The notes under the pieces are model-generated. The model worked only from the letters and a program-made list of their open reading frames with translations, had not been told where the DNA came from and did no database searches. This document shows positions 49,283-58,619 of a DNA stretch of 64,000 bases, piece by piece. Every line of letters starts with the position of its first letter. Within the stretch, counting starts at the first letter, position 1. This DNA comes from Rhodocyclales bacterium. Lineage in GTDB: Bacteria > Pseudomonadota > Gammaproteobacteria > Burkholderiales > Rhodocyclaceae. Made by a program: the position numbers and the translations under genes. The stretch is from positions 1-64,000 of the forward strand of contig JACRIY010000083.1 of assembly GCA_016235805.1 (NCBI GenBank), given 5' to 3'.

Positions 49283-49297
49283 GCAACAGCCATGCCA
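49283..49297 (-). promoter_or_regulatory. sigma-54 (-24/-12) promoter of the nifB unit
   Basis: On the minus strand TGGCATGGCTGTTGC matches TGGCACG-N4-TTGC with one change. Predicted start near 49271, leader 26 bases with AAAGGGATC before nifB. It probably drives nifB through draG. Confidence 0.9.
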
Positions 49298-49352
49298 TGC
49301 CACGGGCGCGGCTAACTCACTGATTGCGCGTGGCTTGATGTCATTGAGGGTT

Positions 49353-49368
49353 TGTCGCAAAGGCGACA
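49353..49368. promoter_or_regulatory. NifA activator site of the nifB unit
   Basis: TGTCGCAAAGGCGACA is a perfect TGT-N10-ACA site about 90 bp upstream of the predicted nifB start of transcription. It differs from the iscA site at one base. Confidence 0.87.
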
Positions 49369-49422
49369 ATGGATGTGGCGTGCATGGCGGGTCGACTACC
49401 CGCCCGCCGCCCTGGCGAAGGC

Positions 49423-51588
49423 TCAGCTCACGGAATTCGCCGCGTCGACCGCCTCATCCGGCACCCGCGGCTGGGGGTCCTTGCGCAGGCGCAGCACGAA
49501 CCAGAAGGTGCTGCCGACGCCGATCGTGCTCGACAGGCCGATCGTGCCTCCCATCGACTCGACCAGGCGCTTGCACAGCGCCAGGCCCAGTCCCGTGCCG
49601 CCGTACTTGCGGGTTCGGGAACCGTCGCCCTGTTCGAACAAATGGAAGGCGCGACGCTGATCCGCCGGCTCCAGTCCGATGCCGCTGTCGGCGACCTCGA
49701 CGCGCAATTCGAGTTCGTCGGGACTATCGTCCGTAGCCAGGAAGCGGATCGAAACGAAGCCCGCTTCGGTGAACTTGACCGCGTTGCTGGCGAGGTTGAG
49801 GATGATGTTGGCCAGCCGTCCCGGATCGCCGCGCAGGCCAACTTCGCCGATGGAATCGTCGAGCGCCAGCGTGAACTCGAGCCCCTTGTCGTTGGCCTTG
49901 CGCTGAACAAGCAGCGATACGGTCGCGCGAATCGAATTCAGCGTGAACGGCTGGTCTTCCAGCTTCAGCCGATCGGCCTCGATGCTGGATATTTCGATGA
50001 GGTCATTGATGAGTGCCAGCAATGCCTCAGCCGAACGACTGGCCGTATCCAGTTGCGCCTGTGCCTTCGGGTCGGTGACGCGGCGTTTCGCCAGCATGGT
50101 CATGCCCATGATGCCGTTCATCGGCGTGCGCAGTTCGTGGCTGATGTTGGCGAGGAAGGCGCTCTTCGCCCGATTGGCGGATTCCGCCGCTTCCTTGGCC
50201 AGCGCGAGGGCCGTTGCATGCTCCGCAAGCTGGGCTTCTTCGCGCTTGCGGGCGCTGATGTCGGTGGCGACGCTGACGTAGTGCAGCAATTTGCCGTTGG
50301 CGTCGGTCACCGCGTTGATCGTCAGCAGGGCGGTATAGACGCTGCCCCCTTTGCGCCGGTTGACGATCTCGCCCTGCCAGTGGCCCGTGCGCTGCAGGCT
50401 GTCCCACATCGCCCGGTAGAACGCGGGGTTCTGCATCCCCGACTGCAGCATGCGCGGATTGCGACCGATCGCCTCATTGGCGCCGTACTCGTTGAGCTGC
50501 TCCCATGCGGCATTGACCGCGAGGATTTCGCCATCGGGTTTGGCCAGGATGATCGCGTCGGAACTGGCGTCGAAGACGCTCGCGGCGAGGCGTCGTTCGC
50601 GTTCCAGTTCGATCTGCTGCAGGCCGATGCGCTGCTGCCGGCGCCAGACCAGCACGCTGGCGATGCAAAGCGCCAGCAGGATGGGCAGGACGTTGATGCC
50701 CAGGCTGCGGGCCTCTTCGCGCCATGCCGCCAGCACCCGATCCCGGTCGATATTCACCACCAGCACCACGGGAAACTGGCTGGACGCGCGATAGGCAGTG
50801 AGCGTATGCCGCCCGTCGGGAAGCCGGTGGGTGAGCCGTCCGGATTCGCGCTGCGCCAGGCGCTCCGGCGTGATGCCGTTGTCCGCCATGCTGCCGGGCA
50901 CGTCGTTGGGGTGGGTCGACAGCAGCAGGCGGGTATCGTAGCGCAGCCACTGCACATGGCCTTCCGCCGGGTCGAGCAACTGCGCGAAATGGTTGGCGAA
51001 GTAGTCCGGGTTCAGCGCGGCGAGCAGCCACAGCGCCTGGCGGCCGCTGGAAAGCTTGTGCAGCACGGGGATGAAGCCGGGGTCGGGTGAATTCGTCGGC
51101 GCCGCGGCCGGTGGTTTCGCCGTATCGAAATCGCGCCCGCGCCACGGCACATCGATACTCAGTACGTTCGACTCCGGCCCGGTCGCCGGAAAGAAACCGC
51201 GGGTGCCGACATGGACGCCGAGGTTCCGCGGGTTCGAGCTGGCGACGATGCGGCCATTGGCGTCCAGCAGCGAAAGCGAGCGCAGGTAGGGCGTCGGGCG
51301 CAGCGCGGCGTTCAGGGCGCGCTCCAGCGCAAGCGGATCGATGCCGCGCTGCGGCTTGAGTTGCGGATCCAGCGTTTCGGCCGTGATGTCGATTACCTTC
51401 AGCGTCTGCGTCAGGAACTCCTCGAAATTGCGCACCTGGGTGGCGGCCCTGGCCATGCCGTTGGCCACGGCGTCCTGTTTCAGGCGCCAGACCGTGTAGC
51501 CAAATGCCGCCAGCCAGCTGGCGAGCAACAGCGCCAACAGGAGAACGATCGTGCGGAGGCTGCGAGGCGAGTGGAGGGGGGCCGACAT
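49423..51588 (-). CDS. membrane sensor histidine kinase with periplasmic sensor, PAS, HisKA and ATPase domains
   Basis: The protein has 721 aa. A first membrane helix lies at about 13-33 and a second near 290-310 ([18 protein letters not shown]), with a periplasmic dCache-like domain between. PAS follows at about 335-450 ([25 protein letters not shown]), then the phosphoacceptor His in [14 protein letters not shown] and the ATPase N and G boxes ([24 protein letters not shown]). No receiver domain. It is 33 bases behind a solute-binding protein gene, which may present its ligand. The ATG at 51588 was used; a GTG lies one codon earlier. Confidence 0.9.
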   Translation of the reverse strand: MSAPLHSPRSLRTIVLLLALLLASWLAAFGYTVWRLKQDAVANGMARAATQVRNFEEFLTQTLKVIDITAETLDPQLKPQRGIDPLALERALNAALRPTPYLRSLSLLDANGRIVASSNPRNLGVHVGTRGFFPATGPESNVLSIDVPWRGRDFDTAKPPAAAPTNSPDPGFIPVLHKLSSGRQALWLLAALNPDYFANHFAQLLDPAEGHVQWLRYDTRLLLSTHPNDVPGSMADNGITPERLAQRESGRLTHRLPDGRHTLTAYRASSQFPVVLVVNIDRDRVLAAWREEARSLGINVLPILLALCIASVLVWRRQQRIGLQQIELERERRLAASVFDASSDAIILAKPDGEILAVNAAWEQLNEYGANEAIGRNPRMLQSGMQNPAFYRAMWDSLQRTGHWQGEIVNRRKGGSVYTALLTINAVTDANGKLLHYVSVATDISARKREEAQLAEHATALALAKEAAESANRAKSAFLANISHELRTPMNGIMGMTMLAKRRVTDPKAQAQLDTASRSAEALLALINDLIEISSIEADRLKLEDQPFTLNSIRATVSLLVQRKANDKGLEFTLALDDSIGEVGLRGDPGRLANIILNLASNAVKFTEAGFVSIRFLATDDSPDELELRVEVADSGIGLEPADQRRAFHLFEQGDGSRTRKYGGTGLGLALCKRLVESMGGTIGLSSTIGVGSTFWFVLRLRKDPQPRVPDEAVDAANSVS

Positions 51589-51621
51589 CACCGGGGGATC
51601 GGGCAGGAAGCTGGGGAATCC

Positions 51622-52416
51622 CTATTTGACGATCAGCCGGTCCAGGGCATAGCGGCGGGCGTTGATCAGCAGGCGGCCGTCGCTTTTCATCGCCGCCAGG
51701 ATGTCCTCGACCCGCGCATGGAACGCGTCGTCACCGGGCTGCATCGCCCAGGCATAGGGTGTCACGTGATAGGTCTCGACCGGCGACACCAAGCGCGCCC
51801 AGTCGCTGTTGTCGAGCATGCGGCGGCTGAAGGGATAGTCGGTCATGAAGACGTCGGCGCGGCCGGATTGCACTTCCTGCTCGCGCGCCTGCGGCGTGTC
51901 TAGCACGCGCAATTCGGCGGATTTGAGCCTGGCCTTCATGACCGCCTCGTGCAGCGTGCCCTTGGCCACCGCGACGACCACGCCGGGGCGGTCGATGTCG
52001 CTCCAGTCCTGGATGCGACGATTGGTCTTGGTGGCGATGGCGTAGATGTCGCTCGCCAGGTGCGGCCGGGTGAACCGCAGCTTCTCCTGGCGTTGCGGCG
52101 TGATACCGACGGCAAACATCGCGATGTCGCAGCGATCGCCGGTGACATCGTCGATCAGCCGCGCGAACGAGCTGTCGACGAACTGCACCGCCACCCCCAA
52201 GGCCTTGGCCAGGTCGCGGGCATTGTCGATGTCGATGCCGGCCAGCACCTGCGTCTTCGGGTTGCGGAACGAGATGCCGTAGTAATCCGGCCAGATGCAC
52301 ACGCGCAATGTCTTGCTGGCTTCTATGCGCGCCAGGCGGTCGGCCGCCAGCGTCGGGCCAGAAGTCGCACACAGCAGCAGCCCGGTGGCGATCATGCGGA
52401 AGAGGCGGAGTGACAT
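51622..52416 (-). CDS. family 3 periplasmic solute-binding protein (amino-acid type)
   Basis: The protein has 264 aa with a signal peptide (MSLRLFRMIATGLLLCATSG and cleavage near TLAAD). LRVCIWPDYYGISFRNPKTQVLAGIDIDNARDLAKALGVAVQFVD and RCDIAMFAVGITPQRQEKLRFTRPHL match the polar amino acid binding family. No transporter adjoins; the sensor kinase gene follows directly. A sensing role with the kinase is likely. The start was chosen for the signal peptide. Confidence 0.88.
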   Translation of the reverse strand: MSLRLFRMIATGLLLCATSGPTLAADRLARIEASKTLRVCIWPDYYGISFRNPKTQVLAGIDIDNARDLAKALGVAVQFVDSSFARLIDDVTGDRCDIAMFAVGITPQRQEKLRFTRPHLASDIYAIATKTNRRIQDWSDIDRPGVVVAVAKGTLHEAVMKARLKSAELRVLDTPQAREQEVQSGRADVFMTDYPFSRRMLDNSDWARLVSPVETYHVTPYAWAMQPGDDAFHARVEDILAAMKSDGRLLINARRYALDRLIVK

Positions 52417-52539
52417 GGTCAGGTCGAGAAGGCCGGTTGGGAGGGCCGCAACATTATACCGGGCGACTTGCCCGCCCTTTAATGCCCGGTTAAGGCTGGC
52501 CACCCAGAATGAACACATCCCATCGCAAAGGAAATCGCC

Positions 52540-52701
52540 ATGACCCGCAGAACCCCGACGTTTGCCAACAACATGCTGTTCGTCGTCACCGCCACGCTGC
52601 TCGTGGTCATGAGCATCGCCTTCGTTTCCATCCCGCTTTCGCTGGGCAGCCATCCCGGCGAGGTCGTCGCCCTCGTCGGCACGGCCTTCCATCCTTGCTG
52701 A
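52540..52701 (+). CDS. small single-pass membrane protein (53 aa)
   Basis: MTRRTPTFANNMLFVVTATL begins the product; one membrane helix (NMLFVVTATLLVVMSIAFVSIPLSL) follows a basic N terminus, and the end is GEVVALVGTAFHPC. AAAGGAAA lies 7 bases upstream of the ATG. It is divergent from the solute-binding protein gene. I do not recognise it, but the start signals and hydrophobic pattern are convincing. Confidence 0.6.
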   Translation: MTRRTPTFANNMLFVVTATLLVVMSIAFVSIPLSLGSHPGEVVALVGTAFHPC

Positions 52702-52721
52702 TCCGGCGCGACGTCGCCTGC

Positions 52722-52746
52722 AAGAGTCGGCGCCCGACATACGTCG
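52722..52746 (+). repeat. dispersed 25-bp element, copy 9
   Basis: Reads AAGAGTCGGCGCCCG then ACATACGTCG. The left half is exact; the right half is more divergent. It lies just past the 53-aa ORF. Confidence 0.6.
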
Positions 52747-52797
52747 CCTCTCTAAGCGGCGAAGTCAAATCAAATCCCACGAAGAATTTCGAGCGAA

Positions 52798-52850
52798 GCG
52801 AGCCAAATCAATCGCCTCCCCGTGAGGGGAGGATGGGAGGGGCGGGCCTT
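52798..52850 (+). repeat. GC-rich dispersed element R, copy 5
   Basis: Begins TTCGAGCGAAGCGAGC, includes CTCCCCGTGAGGGGAG and ends GGGAGGGGCGGGCCTT. It is downstream of tspO by about 70 bases. Unlike the other four copies it has no perfect stem-loop at the neighbouring stop codon. Confidence 0.72.
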
Positions 52851-52922
52851 CAATTCGCTTTTCCGGCCAAGCGTCAACATGTTTCATCGAAGCCTTTCCT
52901 GTTTGGTTCTGGCTTGGCTGGC

Positions 52923-53438
52923 TTACGTCAGCAGCCCCGGATTGAGCCGGGTCACCGCGAAGGTCAGTACCGATGCAAAGGTGACCCACGCCAGGTAGGG
53001 GTAGAGCAGGTAGGCGGCAAGCGCGCTGACGCGGCGGAAGGCGACGATGGTGGCCACGATCAGGCACCACAGCAGCAGCACTTCGGCGCAGGCCAGGTCG
53101 CCCCGGCGCCAGGCGAAGAACAGCCAGCTCCACAGTGCGTTCGCCGCCAGTTGGGCGATGAACAGGATCAATGCCGTTCGTGCGCCGCCGAAGCCGCGCG
53201 CCCGCCAGACCAGCCAGGCGGACACCGCCATGAGCGCGTAGAGCGCGCTCCACACCGGGCCGAACAGCCAGCCCGGCGGCGCCCAGGCCGGTCGCGCGAG
53301 GCTGGCATAGAACGCGGCGGCATTGACCGAGGCCACGGCGCCGAGCGCAGCCGTGGCGAAGCAGAGCGCCAGCCAGCCAAGCAGGCCGAGGGCCTGGCGC
53401 GAAACGGGCAGTGCCGGCGGCAAGGGATTCATATGCAT
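52923..53438 (-). CDS. tspO: TspO/MBR-family tryptophan-rich sensory protein
   Basis: The protein has 171 aa with five membrane helices. The signature RPAWAPPGWLFGPVWSALYALMAVSAWLVWR and ALWSWLFFAWRRGDLACAEVLLLWCLIV are typical. TspO proteins bind tetrapyrroles or steroids in the outer or inner membrane and answer oxygen or stress. The first ATG at 53438 is used; MNPLPPAL at 53432 is equally possible. Confidence 0.92.
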   Translation of the reverse strand: MHMNPLPPALPVSRQALGLLGWLALCFATAALGAVASVNAAAFYASLARPAWAPPGWLFGPVWSALYALMAVSAWLVWRARGFGGARTALILFIAQLAANALWSWLFFAWRRGDLACAEVLLLWCLIVATIVAFRRVSALAAYLLYPYLAWVTFASVLTFAVTRLNPGLLT

Positions 53439-53581
53439 TGCGGAAGTCGATCTGGGCAGGCGGCGAGCTTACGCCGTTTCCGCGCCGGGTCCGTATAAGT
53501 CCGCAGGGACAGAACGCGGCACAATGCCGTAGCATTGAAGGTTCGGCACCGGGCCATTCCCCGCCGGCATGAGGTTTCGCC

Positions 53582-56284
53582 ATGAGTTTCCATTTCCTGC
53601 AAAGCCTGTTCGATCCGCAAAGCATTGCCGTCATCGGCGCCAGCGCTCGTCCGCAGCGGATCGGCAACGTGGTGATGCGCAACCTGCTCGCGGGCGGCTT
53701 CGGCGGCGTCATCATGCCGGTGAACCCGAAGCGACAGGCGGTGGCCGGCGTGCTGACCTATCCGAACGTCGCCGCGCTGCCACAGACGCCGGACCTTGCC
53801 ATCCTGTGCACCCCGGCCGCCAGCATCCCGGCGCTGCTCGACGAACTCGGCCGGCGCGGCACGCGCGCCGCGATCATCATGGCCGGTTACCTGGCGACCA
53901 CCTTCGACGCCGGCGGACGATCGCTGGAAACCGTCATCCTGGAAACGGCGCGGCGCCACGGCATACGCCTGCTGGGCGGCAGCACGCTGGGCATCCTGGT
54001 GCCCAAGGCCGGCATCAACGCCACCTTTTCGCAGGTGCGGGTCGAACCGGGCATGCTCGCCTTCGTCTCGCAGTCGGATGCCGTGGGCACCATGGTGCTC
54101 GACTGGGCGCGGCCGAAGAAGGTCGGCTTCTCGCATTTCGTTTCGCTGGGCGACGCGCTGGACATCGGTTTCGGCGAAGTCCTCGATTTCCTCGCCAGCG
54201 ATCCCGACACGCAGGCCATCCTGCTCTACATCGAATCGATCCGCGACCGCCGCAGCTTCATGGCCGCGGCGCGTGCTGCCGCGCGCAACAAGCCGGTGGT
54301 CGCGATCAAGGCCGGGCGCGCGCCGCACCGCCGCGAGGCGGGCGGGGCGGAACCCTCCTTCCTCGGCATGGCCGGCCTGATCGGCAGCGACGACGTGTTC
54401 GATGCCGTGCTGCGCCGTGCCGGCATCCTGCGCGTGGAGCATCTCGACGAACTGTTCGGCGCGGTGGAAACCGTGGTCCGCTCGCGGCCGATGAACGGCA
54501 GCCGGCTGGTCGCCATCAGCAACGGCGGCGGCGGCGGCATCATGGCCGAGGACAGTCTCTACCTCGGCGGCTACGCGATGCCCGCGCTCGACGACGCCAC
54601 CGTGGCGAAACTGCGCCGCATCCTGCCGGCAAGCTGGGACGGCTGCAATCCAATCGACATCCGCGTCGATGCCAGCGCGGCGCGCTACGAGGCGGTGCTG
54701 GGCGCACTGTGCGAGCAGCGCGCGGCGGACGCGATCCTGGTGATGCACACGCCCAACGCGCTCTCCAACAGCGGCGAGATCGCCGAGGCGGTGATCAAGG
54801 CGGCGAAAACGATTTCCTGCACGCTGCTCACCTGCTGGGTCGGCGACGAGAGCGTCGCCGCCGAACGCAAGCGCTTCGTCGCCGCCGGCATTCCCACCTT
54901 CTCGACGCCCGGCCACGGCGCGCGCGCCTTCCTGCACATCGACAACCACCGCCTGGCGCGCGAACTGCTGATGCAGGTGCCGCCCTCGATCTCCACCGGT
55001 TTCACGCCCGACCTCGATGGCGCGCGGCAGGTGCTGCGCGCGGCGCTGGACAAGGGGCGCACCCAGCTCACCGAGGCGGAATCCAAAGCCATCCTGGCCG
55101 CCTACGGCATCCCCGTGGTGGCGACCCATGCCGCCACCGATTCGCAGGACGCGGCCCGCGTCGCGCAGCGGATCGGCCTGCCCGTGGCGCTGGCGGTCAT
55201 GTCGCGCGACCTGCGGCGCAAGTGGGACATCGGCGGCGTCGCGCTCAACCTGGAAACCGCCGAGGCGGTGGAAGCCGCCGCGCGCGGCATGATCGAGCGC
55301 GCCCGCGTCACCTGCCCCGAGGTGACCATCAGCGGCTTCAACCTGCAGACCATGCAGCCGCGCGGCCATGCGCGGCAACTGCTGGTCGGCGTCACCACCG
55401 ATCCGCTGTTCGGGCCGCTGATCATCTTCGGCGAAGGCGGCCGCGCGACGGGCATCCGCCGCGACATGGCGGTGGGACTGCCGCCGCTGAACCTGCCGCT
55501 GGCGCAGGACCTGATCGAGCGCAGCCGCGCCGCTCCGCTGCTCGACACCCATCGCGGCGACCCGGCGGCGGATCGCGATGCCATCGCGCTGGCGCTGACC
55601 AAGGTCTCGCAGCTCCTGATCGACCTGCCGGAGATCGTCGAACTCGACATCAACCCGCTGTTCGCCAGCGACCGCGGCGTGATGGCCGTCGACGCGCACA
55701 TCGAGCTGCTGGCCGCGCCCGCCAACCCGCATCGCTTCGCGATTCAGCCCTACCCGCAGGCACTGGAGCAGCCGGCCGCGCTGCGCAACGGGCGGCCGGT
55801 GCTGTTTCGCCCGATACGCCCGGAGGACGAGGCGGCGCACTATGTATTCCTGTCGCACATGAGCGAACAGGACCTGGTCTACCGCTTCTTCCACTATGTC
55901 AAGCAGATTCCCCGGCGCGACATGGCGCGCCTGACCCAGATCGACTACGACCGCGAGATGGCCTTCGTTGCCAGCGCCGCGGGCGAGGACGGCGTGGCGG
56001 AGACCCTGGGCGTGGTGCGAGTGGTCGCCGCGCCGGACAACCAGACCGGCGAATTCGCCATCATCATCCGCTCCGACATGAAGGGCCAGGGCCTCGGTTC
56101 CGGACTGATGCGCAAGATGATCGACTATTCCCGCAAGCGCGGCATCCGCATCTTTCGCGGCGACGTCATGTACGACAACCAGCCGATGCTGACCCTGCTC
56201 AAGGGCTTCGGCTTCAGCTTCGGCCGCAGCGAGGAGGCCGGCATCGTGCGCTGCACGCTCGACCTGCAGGCGCCGTCGGCATAG
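53582..56284 (+). CDS. bifunctional acyl-CoA synthetase-like / GNAT protein lysine acetyltransferase
   Basis: The protein has 900 aa. Residues 1-130 are the CoA-binding domain (SLFDPQSIAVIGASARPQRIGNVV). Residues to about 460 are the succinyl-CoA-ligase-like domain (ISNGGGGGIMAEDSLYLGGYAMPAL), and residues 480-700 an ATP-grasp domain (LTEAESKAILAAYGIPVV). The C-terminal 160 residues are a GNAT domain with acetyl-CoA site RSDMKGQGLGSGLMRKMIDYSR. This is the architecture of Pat, which acetylates acetyl-CoA synthetase. GAGG precedes the ATG. Confidence 0.9.
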   Translation: MSFHFLQSLFDPQSIAVIGASARPQRIGNVVMRNLLAGGFGGVIMPVNPKRQAVAGVLTYPNVAALPQTPDLAILCTPAASIPALLDELGRRGTRAAIIMAGYLATTFDAGGRSLETVILETARRHGIRLLGGSTLGILVPKAGINATFSQVRVEPGMLAFVSQSDAVGTMVLDWARPKKVGFSHFVSLGDALDIGFGEVLDFLASDPDTQAILLYIESIRDRRSFMAAARAAARNKPVVAIKAGRAPHRREAGGAEPSFLGMAGLIGSDDVFDAVLRRAGILRVEHLDELFGAVETVVRSRPMNGSRLVAISNGGGGGIMAEDSLYLGGYAMPALDDATVAKLRRILPASWDGCNPIDIRVDASAARYEAVLGALCEQRAADAILVMHTPNALSNSGEIAEAVIKAAKTISCTLLTCWVGDESVAAERKRFVAAGIPTFSTPGHGARAFLHIDNHRLARELLMQVPPSISTGFTPDLDGARQVLRAALDKGRTQLTEAESKAILAAYGIPVVATHAATDSQDAARVAQRIGLPVALAVMSRDLRRKWDIGGVALNLETAEAVEAAARGMIERARVTCPEVTISGFNLQTMQPRGHARQLLVGVTTDPLFGPLIIFGEGGRATGIRRDMAVGLPPLNLPLAQDLIERSRAAPLLDTHRGDPAADRDAIALALTKVSQLLIDLPEIVELDINPLFASDRGVMAVDAHIELLAAPANPHRFAIQPYPQALEQPAALRNGRPVLFRPIRPEDEAAHYVFLSHMSEQDLVYRFFHYVKQIPRRDMARLTQIDYDREMAFVASAAGEDGVAETLGVVRVVAAPDNQTGEFAIIIRSDMKGQGLGSGLMRKMIDYSRKRGIRIFRGDVMYDNQPMLTLLKGFGFSFGRSEEAGIVRCTLDLQAPSA

Positions 56285-56399
56285 GCCGCCGCCACTGGTC
56301 GAGCCGGAAGTTCGCACATCGGAACGTGAAATATGAACATTTTTTGCAATGCAGCGATGGGATAATCCATAGACATGACAACGTTGTGGCTGGCCCGAC

Positions 56400-58562
56400 A
56401 TGACCGAAAAGACCGCCGAAAAGACCGCCGAAACCCTGCGAACCCTTGTTGATCGTTGCCGCGACCAGCTCGAGGGAGATTTGTGCGAACTGGTCGCGGA
56501 GCTGGGGCCCGCCCTGATCGAAGGCGCGCGCGTGCTTGTCGCCAGCAGTCGCGACGACGCCAGGCGCCACGCCTGCATCAACCTGCAGTTCGAGCTCAGG
56601 AACCACTGGGCGAAGGCCGCGCCGGCCCTGAAGGAGGCGCTCGCCCGGCGCCGCAAGCCGGCGCCCAAGGCCGGCCAGAACAACTACGGCGACGCGGCGA
56701 ACCTGCAGATCGTCACCGACGACGAGACGTCCATCCAGCTCGCCATGCGCGGCGTCGTCGATCGCGTCAATACGGCCTGCAGCGAGGAATCCGGCGCCCT
56801 GGAACGGCGCGTTTCCTATCTCGTCCTGCGCGGCGCCATGGCCCAGGGCGACGTCAGCTTCCGCGTCTCGTCGCTCTGCGACTGCCTCCAGAGCGCCTGC
56901 GCCGAGGTCGTCGCCGATGCCGGCCAGCGCATCGTGCTGCTGCAACTGATGGGCGAACACATGGCGTCGGAGCTGCCCCAGCTGTTTCGCGCCACCAACG
57001 AAATCCTGTATGAAGCCGACATCCTGCCGCGCCTGAAGCGCAGCTACCAGGGAACGACGCCGGTCGATCCGAACACCATCGCGGCCGAGTCCACCAAGAT
57101 GGCGGGCAAGCTCGAGATGCTGGTAAAGGCCAGGACCCAGGCCCGCGGCGCGACGAAGGCAAGCGATGGAGCGGCGGCAAGCCAGGCCTTCTTCCTTTCG
57201 CTCAAATCGCTGCAGAAGGACGCCGTAAAGGCGTCGAACAACGCGCTGACCAACGTCGTCAAGATTGCCCGCGACAGCGAAGGGGCGCGCCACGTCGGCG
57301 TCCAGGAATCCGTCACGCTGGACATCGTCGCCGAGCTGTTCGACCTCATCTTCGGCGACAAGAGCGTGGCCGAGGGCATCAAGGTCCTGGTGGCACGGCT
57401 GCAGACGCCGGTGCTCAAGGTGGCCATGCTCAATCAGCGCTTCTTCGCCGATCGCAGCCACCCCGCCAGGCTCTTCCTCGACAGCATCTCGGGCATCGCG
57501 ATTCGCTGGGGCAAGGTGGTCAACGCCAACGATCCCTTCTACCGCAAGCTGTCCGAGCTGGTCGACCGGATCCAGCACACGTACGACGGCGACGTCGCGG
57601 TGTTCGAGGCCGCCAATACCGAACTGGCCGAATTCCTCGTCGAGCGCGAAGAGATCGAGGCCGAGGAAAACCGCATCCTCGCCGAGGCCGTGCGTGCGCG
57701 CGAAGCGGAAATGCACCAGCAGCGCGCGGCGCAACTGCGCGCCCAGCGGACGGCCGACCAGTTGCTGGCGCCCCTGATCACGCATGGCATACCGACCGAA
57801 ATCGGGCACTTCCTGCTGACCTACTGGCGCGACGTGCTGCAGGGCCGGGTCTATGCGTCGGGGGCGGAAAGCCCGGACGTGAGCTCGACCCTGCAGGCCG
57901 CGGCGGACCTGCTGTGGACCGTGACCCCGAAGCACAAGCCGGAGGACAGGCAACGCCAGGCGGCGGCCCTGCCGTCGCTGCTGAAGCGGCTGAACGCCGG
58001 ATTCGAGGAAATCGGCACTTCGGCGAACGAGCGCAGCGCCTTCATGGACAGCCTGGTGGAACTGCAGCTGGCGGCATTGCGCGCCGACATGAAGGTTGCC
58101 AGCAAGGCCGGGTCGAAAGATGGCGCGAAGGATGTCGCGAAGGAGCCGCCGAAAGAGTTGCCGAAGCCGCCCGTCATCAGCGGCGGGCCGACCCTGCAGG
58201 TCAGCCACTCGACGGCGAGCGGGGTTCGCGTGCAGGACATTTCGCTGCCCGGCGGCGACAATGCGGGCGAGGACGGCACCCCCGACAGCGCCAACCTGCG
58301 CCGCGTCAGGCAACTGGTGCGCGGCGACTGGGTCGATTTCACCACCGCTGGACAAAGCCGCCGCGAGCGCCTGACCTGGATCAACCCCAGCCGCACGCTG
58401 CTCCTGTTCAGCAACAGCGCTTCCGCCTGCGCCATTTCCATCACGCCCGAAGCGCTGGCCGTGCGCCTGAAGAATCAGACCGCGAGCCTGGTGAAGGCCG
58501 ATTCGCCGATCTTCGAGCGCGCCCTGCACGGCGCCGTCCAGTCGCTGGAAAACCTGGCCTGA
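56400..58562 (+). CDS. DUF1631 family protein
   Basis: The protein has 720 aa. The DUF1631 pattern is seen in QNNYGDAANLQIVTDDETSIQLAMRGVVDR, MLNQRFFADRSHPARLFLDSISGIAIRWG and NDPFYRKLSELVDRI, with a C-terminal block RQLVRGDWVDFTTAGQSRRERLTWINPSRTLLLFSNSAS that resembles a PilZ-like beta-barrel. PilZ domains bind cyclic-di-GMP, which would fit the nearby HD-GYP gene; that is inference. Function of the family is not established. The N terminus repeats TEKTAEKTAE. Confidence 0.87.
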   Translation: MTEKTAEKTAETLRTLVDRCRDQLEGDLCELVAELGPALIEGARVLVASSRDDARRHACINLQFELRNHWAKAAPALKEALARRRKPAPKAGQNNYGDAANLQIVTDDETSIQLAMRGVVDRVNTACSEESGALERRVSYLVLRGAMAQGDVSFRVSSLCDCLQSACAEVVADAGQRIVLLQLMGEHMASELPQLFRATNEILYEADILPRLKRSYQGTTPVDPNTIAAESTKMAGKLEMLVKARTQARGATKASDGAAASQAFFLSLKSLQKDAVKASNNALTNVVKIARDSEGARHVGVQESVTLDIVAELFDLIFGDKSVAEGIKVLVARLQTPVLKVAMLNQRFFADRSHPARLFLDSISGIAIRWGKVVNANDPFYRKLSELVDRIQHTYDGDVAVFEAANTELAEFLVEREEIEAEENRILAEAVRAREAEMHQQRAAQLRAQRTADQLLAPLITHGIPTEIGHFLLTYWRDVLQGRVYASGAESPDVSSTLQAAADLLWTVTPKHKPEDRQRQAAALPSLLKRLNAGFEEIGTSANERSAFMDSLVELQLAALRADMKVASKAGSKDGAKDVAKEPPKELPKPPVISGGPTLQVSHSTASGVRVQDISLPGGDNAGEDGTPDSANLRRVRQLVRGDWVDFTTAGQSRRERLTWINPSRTLLLFSNSASACAISITPEALAVRLKNQTASLVKADSPIFERALHGAVQSLENLA

Positions 58563-58619
58563 CGGGCGCCCCGCGCTGCCTGCCGGCGCTGGCGCCCGCG
58601 CCTGCGGTCGGCGTTCGCT

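Noticed and set aside
53429-56683. A 1084-codon open frame on the minus strand
   Set aside because: It lies opposite the acyl-CoA synthetase/GNAT gene, whose domains are clear. The minus frame is Arg/Ala/Gly/His-rich with no motif, a normal effect of high GC at third positions.
56214-58529. A 771-codon minus-strand frame
   Set aside because: Antisense to the DUF1631 gene; no motif, Gln/Arg/His-rich.
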